Of a DNA stretch of 57,102 nucleotides, positions 8,922 through 17,267 are shown in pieces. The notes under the pieces are model-generated. The model did not search any database and had not been told where the DNA came from. It saw only the letters and a list, made by a program, of their open reading frames with translations. The stretch is from Brucella tritici (GTDB lineage Bacteria; Pseudomonadota; Alphaproteobacteria; Rhizobiales; Rhizobiaceae). Made by a program: the position numbers and the translations under genes. The stretch lies in assembly GCF_008932295.1 (NCBI RefSeq), contig NZ_WBWA01000032.1, positions 1 to 57,102 of the forward strand. Reading direction: 5' to 3'. Numbering within the stretch: position 1 is the stretch's first letter; each line of letters opens with the position of its first letter.

Positions 8922-9874
8922 TTCTTTTCCCTCAGGATCCAGAGCTGCAACAGCGAGACGCAAAGCAGGATGGTGAACAGAACAACGGTTTGCGCAGCCG
9001 CATACCCCATCGCATAGGAGGAGAAGGCCGTCTGATAGATCATCAGCACCAGTGGTTTGGTGGAGCCGAGCGGTCCGCCGGGATCGTTCGTGGTCATGTT
9101 GTAGACCTGATCGAAGATGCGCAGGAAACCGATGGACGAGAAAACGACGAGGAACACCGTTGTGGGTTTCAGGAGCGGGATCGTGATCTTGCGCAGGATC
9201 GCCCATTCACCGAGGCCGTCGATGCGTGCGGCTTCATAAAAAGTGTTGGGAACGGCGCGCAGGCCCGCCATGAAGATAATGATCTGGAAGCCGAGACCGG
9301 CCCAGATGGACGTCGCCATGATCGCATAGAGACCCTGATCTACCGAGCGCAGAAAGCCCTGCTGCGGAAGTCCCACTGCATTCAGGATATTATTGATGAA
9401 GCCGATGGGCGCGGGCTGATAGAACCAGCGCCAGACCCATGCCATGGCGGCAGCCGTGGTGAGGTAAGGCAGGAAATAGAGCGCACGGATAAAGCCGTGC
9501 ATGATGCGCACGCGGTCCAGAAAATAGGCAATCGTGAACGCCACAATGAGGCTGATCGGCGTGCCGACCAGCAGATAGGTGAAAGTGTTCTTGAACACTT
9601 TCCAGAATTCCGGATCGGCAAAGAGCTTCTGGTAATTGGCGAAGCCGATGAACTTTGGCGGGTTCATCAGGTCCCAGTCGGTGAGCGACAGCCAGAAGGC
9701 CTCCAGCGTCGGGTAAAAGCGGATGACCGAATAAAACAGGATCGGGAGAGCCAGAAAGCTCCATACCCAGATCAACCGTCTTGTGCGCATGGAAAGGCGA
9801 TCCGTCAGGCGGTTGCCCGAAGGCCCCTTCCCTGTGCCGCCTGTTTCAGCCGCCCCGGCTACAGACATTGTCAT
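8918..9874 (-). CDS. Carbohydrate ABC transporter permease, MalF/UgpA-like
   Basis: The 318-residue integral membrane protein has a cytosolic N-terminus and about six transmembrane helices. The EAA motif is EAARIDGLGEWAILRKITIP, near residues 215-234. It is the first permease of the operon and forms the channel with the product of 8070-8921. It lies about 190 bp downstream of the binding-protein gene, and that gap holds a hairpin and a repeat element. Confidence 0.93.
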   Translation of the reverse strand: MTMSVAGAAETGGTGKGPSGNRLTDRLSMRTRRLIWVWSFLALPILFYSVIRFYPTLEAFWLSLTDWDLMNPPKFIGFANYQKLFADPEFWKVFKNTFTYLLVGTPISLIVAFTIAYFLDRVRIMHGFIRALYFLPYLTTAAAMAWVWRWFYQPAPIGFINNILNAVGLPQQGFLRSVDQGLYAIMATSIWAGLGFQIIIFMAGLRAVPNTFYEAARIDGLGEWAILRKITIPLLKPTTVFLVVFSSIGFLRIFDQVYNMTTNDPGGPLGSTKPLVLMIYQTAFSSYAMGYAAAQTVVLFTILLCVSLLQLWILREKK

Positions 9875-9900
9875 GTTTCAAGATCCTTCGGCTACGGATT

Positions 9901-9997
9901 AGAGCCCGTTTCGATCTGAATGAATCAGATCGGCGCTCTAACTGTTTGTTTTGGCGCGCATCTTTTCCGAAACCGTTTCACACTTTTCGGGATGCGC
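9901..9997. repeat. Rhizobiales-type intergenic palindromic repeat
   Basis: There are two adjacent hairpins. GATCTGA at 9913-9919 pairs with TCAGATC at 9925-9931, extended by AGAGC/GCTCT. GCGCATC at 9956-9962 pairs with GATGCGC at 9991-9997 with TCCGAAA/TTTTCGG inside. The wording closely resembles short intergenic repeats that I recall as abundant in Brucella and other Rhizobiales genomes. It may affect mRNA stability between the binding-protein and permease genes. Confidence 0.6.
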
Positions 9998-10024
9998 TAG
10001 CCGTGCCGTAAACAGCCAAGAGAA

Positions 10025-10050
10025 GATGAAGCGACCGGAGCCGCTTCATC
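10025..10050 (-). terminator. Hairpin terminator or attenuator behind the binding-protein gene
   Basis: On the minus strand GATGAAGCG and CGCTTCATC form a perfect 9-bp stem followed by TTCTCTT. It lies just after the solute-binding gene and before the permeases. This placement would let the binding protein be made in excess over the membrane parts. Confidence 0.65.
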
Positions 10051-10063
10051 CTTCGCGATTGCC

Positions 10064-11311
10064 TTACTTGGCCGCGTCGAGCACATCCTGCTCGGCCTTG
10101 GCCGCCTGGTCGAGGGATTCCTTGACCGGCTGCTTTTCGAGAATGACGCGGTTGGCCATATCGACAGCGATCTGACGCTGCTTCAGTTCATCCACGAACA
10201 TGGTCGTGTGTGCGTATTCCAGACCCTTCAGGAACGGGCCGTAGATCGGATCGGCAAGGTTCGTTTCCGTCAAGGCTGCCGAACGGCGCGCAGGCAGTTC
10301 GCCAACATCCTTCAACCAGATTTCCATGGCTTCCGGCGAGGAGATGTAGTTCAGGAACTTCTTGGCAGCTTCAAGTTTCTCGCCGCTTGCCTTGGCGCTA
10401 ATGCCATTGGCGAAGTAGCTCGCATAGTTGGAACGCACGCCTTCGGCATTGGCCGGAAGCTCGGTCACACCCCATTCGAAGTCCTTGATGGTGCGGAACG
10501 AACCGAGGCGGAAGGTGCCGTCGATGGTCATGGCCGCCATGCCAGCGCGGAAAGCAGCCTGACCTTCATCCATGAACTTGACTTCGCCGACCTTATGTTC
10601 GGTCTGGAGACCGGTATAGAAGGCAAGCGCCTTTTCACCCGCCGCGTCGTTATAGGCAACCTTGCGATCATTGTCGGTATATGGCTGACCGCCGAACTGG
10701 CGCACCAGAACCTCACGCCACCAATGCTGGTCCTGTCCAGGCATGTCGAGCGTGATGCCTTCGGCCAGAAGATTTCCGGAAGCGTCGCGCTTCGTCGTCT
10801 TCTTGGCAGCTTCGACCATTTCATCCAGCGTCTTGGGCGGATTGTTCGGGTCGAGGCCAGCGTCGGTGAACAGCTTCTTGTTGTAGAACAAGGCAAGCGA
10901 ACGCACAGCGGTCGGCAGACCGTAATATTCATCGCCGCGCTTCATCGCCGAAACGATCGGGAAGAATTCGCTTTCGATCTTGTCATGCGGGAACGCATCC
11001 TGCGGTAGCGGTTGCAGAATGCCGCCAGCCACGAACTTGTCCAGCCAGCCATAGAAAAGCTGCATCACGTCCGGGCTCTTGCCCGCCATCTTCGCTGCGA
11101 TCACGCGCGTCTGATAGTCGTCGTAAGGGAACGTGACCTGCTTGACCTTGATGTCCGGGTTGGCCTTCTCGAAATTCTCGATCAGCTTGTCCATCGCCTT
11201 GACGCGTGTCTCGAAGACATACTGCCAATATTCGATTTCGACAGCCTGAGCGGCATTGATCGCAAAGGTGCTGAGCCCCGCAACCAGACCTGCCAATAAC
11301 AGCTTACGCAT
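10064..11311 (-). CDS. Extracellular solute-binding protein of the sugar ABC system
   Basis: This 415-residue family 1 binding protein has a signal peptide (MRKLLLAGLVAGLSTFAINAAQA, about 23 residues) and the mature start VEIEYWQYVFETRVKAMDKL. It also has the usual IKVKQVTFPYDDYQTRVIAA block. The SD sequence GGGAGG lies 5 nt before the ATG. It captures the substrate in the periplasm for the permeases downstream. It is transcribed divergently from the ROK regulator at 11606, which very likely controls it. Confidence 0.93.
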   Translation of the reverse strand: MRKLLLAGLVAGLSTFAINAAQAVEIEYWQYVFETRVKAMDKLIENFEKANPDIKVKQVTFPYDDYQTRVIAAKMAGKSPDVMQLFYGWLDKFVAGGILQPLPQDAFPHDKIESEFFPIVSAMKRGDEYYGLPTAVRSLALFYNKKLFTDAGLDPNNPPKTLDEMVEAAKKTTKRDASGNLLAEGITLDMPGQDQHWWREVLVRQFGGQPYTDNDRKVAYNDAAGEKALAFYTGLQTEHKVGEVKFMDEGQAAFRAGMAAMTIDGTFRLGSFRTIKDFEWGVTELPANAEGVRSNYASYFANGISAKASGEKLEAAKKFLNYISSPEAMEIWLKDVGELPARRSAALTETNLADPIYGPFLKGLEYAHTTMFVDELKQRQIAVDMANRVILEKQPVKESLDQAAKAEQDVLDAAK

Positions 11312-11605
11312 TTAAACCTCCCTAATGCCCCGCCCACCGGTACTCGAATGCGGTCGCCAGGCACGGCTGCGGCAGTGCCTCGCACAATCCGCATATTCCA
11401 CCACATGCCGCGCAGATTATGCGCAGCGCCCATTTCTCCCCATGCTGGAACCCACTTTCCCAACATGAGCCAAGGCAGTCTTCACCACCCTGCCTTTACG
11501 GTTCAATGTTGCGAGCGTTTTGTCAATAAGATAATTTAGTTGAATTAATATATTGCTGTTAAAAGCTGCTCGCGTTATCTCTTTTGACGGGAGACAGGAG
11601 GGACT
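11312..11605. promoter_or_regulatory. Divergent promoter region, binding protein / ROK regulator
   Basis: This 294-bp intergenic region must hold both promoters. The part nearest the ROK gene (about 11515-11565) is very AT-rich, with a loose TTAG-TTGAATTAA dyad, and is a plausible operator site. No precise operator was proven. Confidence 0.5.
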
Positions 11606-12859
11606 ATGACATCGAAATCAGATGGGCCATCCGAAGACGAACGTGGCATTACGCCTGTGACAGCACAGGGCGGGTCGCTTGCGGTTACCCTCGGCAAGAA
11701 TCCCGAGCGAATCCGCGATCATAACCGGCGCGTGGTGCTTGATGTCGTTCGCCGTCATGGCCCTCTTGGCCGGATGCATATCGCCCGCCTTACCCATCTG
11801 ACGGCACAGGCCATCGCCAATATCGTCGACGAGCTGGTTTCAGAGAATCTGCTCATGCAGCTTGGGCGACTGAAAACCGGGCGTGGCCAGCCGCCGATCC
11901 AGTTTGCCGTCAATCCCGAAGGCGCGATGACCATCGGTGTCGAAATGGGTTCGACGCATATGGTGACGACAGTGCTTGATCTGTCCGGCAAGCCGCGCAC
12001 GCAGCATGTGTGCCCCATTCAGGATGTCGGCCCCGACAGACTCTCCGCACAATTGCGAACGGAAGTCGATGCTGTGAAGGCTTCGTTTCCGGCGCGCTTG
12101 CTTGGGATAGGTGTCGTGATGCCGGGTCCGTTCGACATTGAAGGCATGAGTTCGGTCGGCCCGACTACCTTGCCCGGCTGGTCCGGGATCGATGCAGCGG
12201 CAGTTCTGAGCGAAGCGTGCGGCCAGTCCGTTCTGGTCGAAAACGACGCCAATGCCGCCGCCGTCGGCGAGCGCCTGTTTGGTGCGGGACATGCGATTTC
12301 CAATTTCGCCATGATTTATTTCGGTGCCGGTATCGGGCTTGGCATGATCCAGGACGGCGCACCGTTTCGCGGTGCTTTCGGCAATGCGGGTGAAATCGGT
12401 CATATCGTCATCACGCCCAATGGGCGCAGTTGCGCCTGCGGCCAGAAGGGCTGCCTCGAAACTTATGCCTCTCTTCATACCTTGCGTGAGAAGCTTCACG
12501 TCGCTGGGATCGAGGATACCGATTTTGACGCGCTGAAAAAGCTGCATGAACAGCGTAATCCCGTCCTGATGGGCTGGGTGCAGGAAGCTGCCGACCATCT
12601 GGCGCCAATGATTGCCATGATCGAAAACATTCTCGATCCCGAGACGATCATTCTGGGCGGCATGTTGCCCGATGCGATCATCGACGACCTTATCTGGCAT
12701 ATGGGCGGCCTGCCTATTTCGGTCGCGAGCCGCCGCGCCCGTGCATTGCCGCGCGTCATCCGCGGACAGACTGGCCAGTTCACTGCTGCTTTGGGTGCTG
12801 CATCGCTGCCGATGTTCGAGGCCATGACGCCGAAGCTCGATACCAATCCGGAAATCTGA
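11606..12859 (+). CDS. ROK family transcriptional regulator
   Basis: The 417-residue protein has an N-terminal winged helix-turn-helix (RMHIARLTHLTAQAIANIVD, about residues 54-73) and a ROK domain. The domain shows VENDANAAAVGERLFGAGH and the zinc-binding block GEIGHIVITP plus CACGQKGCLETY. Such proteins repress sugar-uptake operons and release DNA on binding a sugar ligand. The start has a good SD (GGAGGG). Its gene is divergent from the ABC operon and 2 bp upstream of the PIG-L gene, so it probably controls both. Confidence 0.92.
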   Translation: MTSKSDGPSEDERGITPVTAQGGSLAVTLGKNPERIRDHNRRVVLDVVRRHGPLGRMHIARLTHLTAQAIANIVDELVSENLLMQLGRLKTGRGQPPIQFAVNPEGAMTIGVEMGSTHMVTTVLDLSGKPRTQHVCPIQDVGPDRLSAQLRTEVDAVKASFPARLLGIGVVMPGPFDIEGMSSVGPTTLPGWSGIDAAAVLSEACGQSVLVENDANAAAVGERLFGAGHAISNFAMIYFGAGIGLGMIQDGAPFRGAFGNAGEIGHIVITPNGRSCACGQKGCLETYASLHTLREKLHVAGIEDTDFDALKKLHEQRNPVLMGWVQEAADHLAPMIAMIENILDPETIILGGMLPDAIIDDLIWHMGGLPISVASRRARALPRVIRGQTGQFTAALGAASLPMFEAMTPKLDTNPEI

Positions 12860-12861
12860 CC

Positions 12862-15255
12862 ATGCTTACCGCCCTTCAGCGCATCGAGCGCCAGAAGTCG
12901 TCTCCTGCCCTCGTCCGTCTGCATCGCGCTCTAAGCAGGCTACGCTCGACCGTCACGCTGATGCATACGGGTGCGCACCCAGACGATGAGCAAAGCGGCC
13001 TGATGGCCTATTTGCGGTTCGGATTGGGTATGCGAGTGGTGATTGCCTGTTCGACACGCGGCGAAGGCGGACAAAATGCGCTTGGCCCCGAACGTAGCGG
13101 TGCGCTGGGCGTCATCCGCAGCCGCGAGATGGAAGAAGCGGCACGCATTCTTGATTGCGATGTGCATTGGCTCGGCCATGGTCCAGACGATTCCGTCCAT
13201 GATTTCGGCTTCTCCAAGGATGGCGACGGTACATTCACCCATTGGGGCGAGAAAAAAACCGTCGAACGACTGGTGCGTGCCTATCGCACCGAGCGCCCGG
13301 ATATCGTACTGCCGACCTTTCTCGATGTTCCCGGCCAGCACGGCCACCACCGCGCCATGACACGGGCTGCGGAAATGGCCATACAGCTCGCCGCCGATCC
13401 CAGCGCCTTTCCGGAACATTTTGCCGAGGGACTGACACCATGGCAGGTGGCGAAGTTTTATCTTCCTGCCTGGTCGGGCGGCGGAGACACCTATGACGAC
13501 GAGCTTCCTCCACCCGATACGACAGTGACGATTCATGCCGCCGGTCGTGATCCAGCAACCGGCGCTGATTTCGACCGTATTGGCGAGTGGTCACGCGCCT
13601 GCCACGCCACGCAGGGTATGGGGCACTGGCCTGAGACACCAAAGGTGGAATGGCCACTGCATCTGAAACTACCGGAAAGCCGTGCTGAAACGACAATCCT
13701 TGAGGGATTTCCGGAAACTTTGGCCGCACTTGCTGAGGCCGATGGACTGACACTTGAAACCTGGAGGCAGCTTTTTGACACTCACTCATCCATTGAGCAG
13801 GCAATCGTGGCTTTCCCCGACCGCGAAACCATTGTCAAAAACCTGGTCGAGGCTGCGAAAAGCCTGAAGGCTGCTCTGGCCAGCGCACCAGAAGATTTCC
13901 TTTTCCGGCACAGACACAGGCTCGAACGCAAAAGACAGGAAATAGATACCGCCCTGATCCAAGCAGCGTCTTTGTTCGAGCGGGCTTATCTGGAAGAATC
14001 CATATTGCCTAGAGGTGGAGAAACCCGCCTCGTTGTCGAATACGGCTCCGGAGCGACGGCAGTCGCAATAACAGCCGAACCCGTATTGCCAGAAAGCTGT
14101 TCGACCGCTTGCGAGTACCTGACGCCCGAGCGAGAAATTCTGGCTGTGTCACTGGCAAAGGAGGCAGCACTTTCCCCGCTTTTTGAACCGGCATGGCGGT
14201 CACTCGGCGGCAACGGACAGGCCTACATCCGGCTAAAGGCGCAGTTTGACAATCATCTGGCAGCCTGCAGCTTCGATCTCGAAGAGCCGTTCACCATCGT
14301 TCCACCTGCCTCGGTGAAGATCGATCCGCCAGCCGCTATCATATCGGGCGAACAGCCCCCCTTGCAGGTCCGGCTTATGGTAGATGGCGAGGCCGATCAA
14401 GTCACATTCACATCGCAAAACGGCTGGAATATCAGCTCGAACGGGCAGAATGCCGTCTTGCATGGACCTTCCGATCCAGCACCCGGCTTGGCCTATCTGC
14501 AGGCATCGGTTGACGGAACTCCGGCGTGGCAGATAAACGTCACCAGCTATCCGCATATCGGCAGAACCGTCTGGCGCGAGCCTGCAGTGCTGCCGGTGCT
14601 CGCGCTCGACGTGAAATTACCCGATGCGCGCATAGGGTATATCGGCGGCGGCACTGACAACGTTGGCTTGTGGCTGAAACGCATGGGATTTGAGGTCACA
14701 GACATCGAGCCGCATCATCTTGCCGGTGATCTGTCAGAATTCACGACTATCGTGGTCGGCATATTTGCCTTTGGTCTGCGTGATGATCTTACAGCCGCGA
14801 CGACCAAACTACACCGCTTTGTTGACGATGGCGGACATCTGGTGACACTCTATCATCGGCCAACCGACGGTTGGCAGCCGGATCGGACACCGCCGCGAAA
14901 ACTCTCCATCGGTTCCCCGTCATTGCGCTGGCGCGTTACAAACCCGAACGCACCGGTCACCATGTTAGTGCCTGAACATCCCCTGCTCGTCGGCCCCAAC
15001 ATTATAAACGAGCACGATTGGGAAGGCTGGCAAAAGGAACGTGGGCTCTATTTCGCTTCTGGATGGGATGACGTCTACCAGCCGCTGCTTTCCATGCATG
15101 ATGACGGGGAGCAACCGCTTTTCGGCGCACTCATTTCAGCGACAATCGGCAAGGGCCGCCATACCCATACAAGCCTGGTCCTGCATCATCAGCTCGACAA
15201 GCTTGTTCCCGGTGCATTCCGGCTCATCGCCAATCTGGTACAACCTGCGGGATAG
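12862..15255 (+). CDS. PIG-L family deacetylase with C-terminal amidotransferase-like region
   Basis: In this 797-residue protein, residues about 34-240 are a PIG-L/LmbE deacetylase with the zinc motif HTGAHPDDEQSG and the later HGHHRAM. PIG-L enzymes remove acyl groups from N-acetylglucosamine conjugates. The middle is a beta-rich region with a Pro-rich segment. Residues about 590-790 (starting ARIGYIGGGTDNVGLWLKRM) resemble a ThuA/class I amidotransferase fold. No signal peptide is seen. It is coupled to the ROK gene with a 2-bp gap, so it likely acts on the compound taken up by the divergent ABC system. Confidence 0.85.
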   Translation: MLTALQRIERQKSSPALVRLHRALSRLRSTVTLMHTGAHPDDEQSGLMAYLRFGLGMRVVIACSTRGEGGQNALGPERSGALGVIRSREMEEAARILDCDVHWLGHGPDDSVHDFGFSKDGDGTFTHWGEKKTVERLVRAYRTERPDIVLPTFLDVPGQHGHHRAMTRAAEMAIQLAADPSAFPEHFAEGLTPWQVAKFYLPAWSGGGDTYDDELPPPDTTVTIHAAGRDPATGADFDRIGEWSRACHATQGMGHWPETPKVEWPLHLKLPESRAETTILEGFPETLAALAEADGLTLETWRQLFDTHSSIEQAIVAFPDRETIVKNLVEAAKSLKAALASAPEDFLFRHRHRLERKRQEIDTALIQAASLFERAYLEESILPRGGETRLVVEYGSGATAVAITAEPVLPESCSTACEYLTPEREILAVSLAKEAALSPLFEPAWRSLGGNGQAYIRLKAQFDNHLAACSFDLEEPFTIVPPASVKIDPPAAIISGEQPPLQVRLMVDGEADQVTFTSQNGWNISSNGQNAVLHGPSDPAPGLAYLQASVDGTPAWQINVTSYPHIGRTVWREPAVLPVLALDVKLPDARIGYIGGGTDNVGLWLKRMGFEVTDIEPHHLAGDLSEFTTIVVGIFAFGLRDDLTAATTKLHRFVDDGGHLVTLYHRPTDGWQPDRTPPRKLSIGSPSLRWRVTNPNAPVTMLVPEHPLLVGPNIINEHDWEGWQKERGLYFASGWDDVYQPLLSMHDDGEQPLFGALISATIGKGRHTHTSLVLHHQLDKLVPGAFRLIANLVQPAG

Positions 15256-15418
15256 TTTCGCTCATGTCTGTTTCTTGAAATATTCATGACATCGAAGCTA
15301 TCCTGGATGGAAAGTATTTCCTTTATATTTCATTTCACTAATTAATTCTTCTTGAGTTCCCTTCGACACGAAATTCGCTCTATCTCGACGTGTATTTGAC
15401 TCATGGAGATGAATTATC

Positions 15419-15804
15419 ATGCGCAATCTGGTACGTGTTTCTTTGACCGGTCTTTTCCTCGGTGCAAATCTTACGATGGCCTTCGCACAGGCAACGCCTG
15501 AACAGATGGAAATGGCTTATAATGCCGCCCGCAACCAGCTTGGCGTACTCCAGTACTGCCAGGAAAAGGGTTACACCGATGGCGGAGCCATCGAAATCCA
15601 AAGATGATTGCGCTTATCCCGGCTCCATCCGACACGAGCAAGGCCGAGGCTGCTGAGGCAACCGGCAAGCAGGGCAAGGTCTCTGCGATGGGCATGGAAC
15701 AGGATATTGCCACCAGCGCAAAAGCACAGAATGTCTCCGAGGAAAAGCTCTGCCAGACCATGGCCGATGCCGTTAAGCAGGCTGGCGCCCAGCTTCCGCA
15801 GTAA
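15419..15804 (+). pseudogene. Secreted ESAT-6-like small protein, frameshifted
   Basis: The first part (15419-15607) has a signal peptide ending TMAFAQA and the helix TPEQMEMAYNAARNQLGVLQ. The second part (from 15604) continues in the next frame with MIALIPAPSDTSKAEAAEA and ends in a long amphipathic helix. One missing A in the CCAAAGATG stretch at 15598-15606 (AAA instead of AAAA) would join them as IQ-K-MIAL. The joined product looks like the small pore-forming ESAT-6 family proteins annotated in Rhizobiales. It could be a real loss or a homopolymer sequencing error. Confidence 0.65.
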
Positions 15805-15826
15805 GGCGGATCAACGCGACCTCAGG

Positions 15827-15856
15827 AAAAAGAGCCCTGCGCAAGCGGGCTTTTTG
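15827..15856 (+). terminator. Rho-independent terminator
   Basis: The stem is AGCCC/GGGCT with extra GC pairs, flanked by A and T runs (AAAAAGAGCCC to GGGCTTTTT). It follows the ESAT-6-like gene. Confidence 0.75.
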
Positions 15857-16062
15857 TTGCCTGAGATTTATATTCCAATTTGCTTAAATATATCGCATCC
15901 CGAGATCGCAGTTTTTGTTTTAAATTCAGCACTTTATTAATCATATGCAATACTCATCTTCCGTTTACCATGCAACTTAAGAGGGTGCACATAATTGCCG
16001 CGTAATTTGCTCCCAGGTCACAGCGACCACTAAACAAGCAAGAATGATCTCAGGAGCAACAC

Positions 16063-16248
16063 ATGACCAAGTTTTTCGCACGCTTCCGTAAGGACGAATC
16101 CGGCGCAACCGCTATCGAATATGGCCTCATCGCGGCCTTGATCTCGGTGGCGATCATCGCTGGAGCCTCCACCCTCGGCTCTGATATTGGCCAAAAATTT
16201 AAGGACATTAGCACAGCCGTCAAAGACGCAGAGACCGCTTCAAAATAA
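16063..16248 (+). CDS. Flp family type IVb pilin
   Basis: The 61-residue prepilin has the basic leader FARFRKDESG, the cleavage-site block GATAIEYGLIAALISVAII and a single hydrophobic helix, as expected for Flp/Fap pilins cleaved by a TadV-type prepilin peptidase. No other tad genes are in the window, so it stands alone here. An upstream SD (AGGAG) lies 6 nt before the start, and a perfect terminator follows. Confidence 0.93.
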   Translation: MTKFFARFRKDESGATAIEYGLIAALISVAIIAGASTLGSDIGQKFKDISTAVKDAETASK

Positions 16249-16270
16249 TAAGATTACATAGACACTAACT

Positions 16271-16303
16271 TATAAAGGCCCCTTCATTGAAGGGGCCTTT
16301 ATA
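16271..16303 (+). terminator. Rho-independent terminator after Flp pilin
   Basis: AAAGGCCCCTTCA pairs with TGAAGGGGCCTTT, and the palindrome extends through TATA on both sides. It could act in both directions. Confidence 0.88.
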
Positions 16304-16477
16304 ATTACTGCATCTCGCCGATGAGTATGTATCATCATAGCGAACCAAGCTAACGCTCTGCAATCTTTATTGATTATGGGCTGCATATAGAAACGCGCAT
16401 AATCCCTCTAAATAGTGGTTCGCCGCGTGGTTTTTGCGTATTCCAGCGCTGACCCCGGCCATTCGGGAGTAGCGAAC

Positions 16478-16864
16478 ATGTCATTGAAATCCATTTTACT
16501 GGCACTTGGTATCGGCGTAGCGGGATTAACACTCAGCGGCTGTGTTTCCGAGGGCTATTACGGCTCAGGCAATTACGATCCGTATTATGTTCGCGGCGGA
16601 TATGTAGGCACGGGCGTCGTCTACGACAGTGGCGGCTATTATCGGAACTATCCACGCTATTACCGAAGCTCGCGCTACTATCGCGACCGCGATTATTATC
16701 GCTATCGTGACCGGGATCGTCCGGGCCGTCCGCCTCACAGCAGACCGGATCGCCCCCGTCCGCCACGGCCGGATCGTCCACCGTCAGCCAATGATGGTGG
16801 AGGTCGTCCGAATCCGGGCAATCTGCCGATTATTGAGCCGATCAAGCGTGGTCCTCATAACTGA
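16478..16864 (+). CDS. Small Tyr/Arg/Pro-rich lipoprotein
   Basis: The 128-residue predicted lipoprotein starts MSLKSILLALGIGVAGLTL and has the lipobox LSGC at about residues 20-23. Then come a YG- and RY-rich stretch (YYRSSRYYRDRDYYRYRDRD) and a proline-arginine tail. No enzyme motif is seen. I chose the ATG at 16478 because it sits after GGGAG and begins the signal peptide; an upstream in-frame GTG at 16415 is less likely. Function is unknown, probably envelope-associated. Confidence 0.7.
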   Translation: MSLKSILLALGIGVAGLTLSGCVSEGYYGSGNYDPYYVRGGYVGTGVVYDSGGYYRNYPRYYRSSRYYRDRDYYRYRDRDRPGRPPHSRPDRPRPPRPDRPPSANDGGGRPNPGNLPIIEPIKRGPHN

Positions 16865-16866
16865 AA

Positions 16867-16899
16867 CAAAACACCCGCCGAAATCCGGCGGGTGTTTTG
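16867..16899. terminator. Bidirectional terminator between lipoprotein and cupin genes
   Basis: CAAAACACCCGCCG pairs with CGGCGGGTGTTTTG, giving A- and T-runs on both sides between convergent genes. Confidence 0.9.
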
Positions 16900-16916
16900 C
16901 ATAGAAGGAACCAACG

Positions 16917-17264
16917 TCAGAGCTTGATGACATATTCCTTACGGGTGGTCTCGATGACTTCCCAGCTTCCCTTGAAACCCGGTCGGATGACAAAACGGTC
17001 TCCCGTTCCGACCTCCCGGCTTGGTCCGCCTTCTTCGCTGAGCACAGACCAGCCTGACAGGATGTGGCAGAACTCCCATTCGTCATACTCGATACGCCAT
17101 TTTCCGGGCGTGCTCTCCCATATGCCTGCAAAGAGTGTGCCCTCGGCATTCTCCTCCAGATTCCACGTGCGGAATTTCGGATCGCCGGAAAGAACGCGCT
17201 CCGGCAGGGGAGCGCCCTCCTCTGGTTCAATGCCGGTCAGGTCGAAATCGAGAAACCGGCTCAT
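16917..17264 (-). CDS. Cupin domain protein (DUF861 type)
   Basis: This 115-residue single-domain protein has the double-stranded beta-helix block WRIEYDEWEFCHILSGWSVL and GDRFVIRPGFKGSWEV, typical of the (S)-ureidoglycine aminohydrolase/EutQ-like cupins. The substrate is not known. It follows the sulfhydrylase gene with a 3-bp gap on the same strand, so the two are probably co-transcribed. Confidence 0.85.
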   Translation of the reverse strand: MSRFLDFDLTGIEPEEGAPLPERVLSGDPKFRTWNLEENAEGTLFAGIWESTPGKWRIEYDEWEFCHILSGWSVLSEEGGPSREVGTGDRFVIRPGFKGSWEVIETTRKEYVIKL

Positions 17265-17267
17265 GGA

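Noticed and set aside
8855..9919. Plus-strand open frame of 354 codons
   Set aside because: It is antisense to the permease gene with its EAA motif; charge-rich and repetitive, as shadows are.
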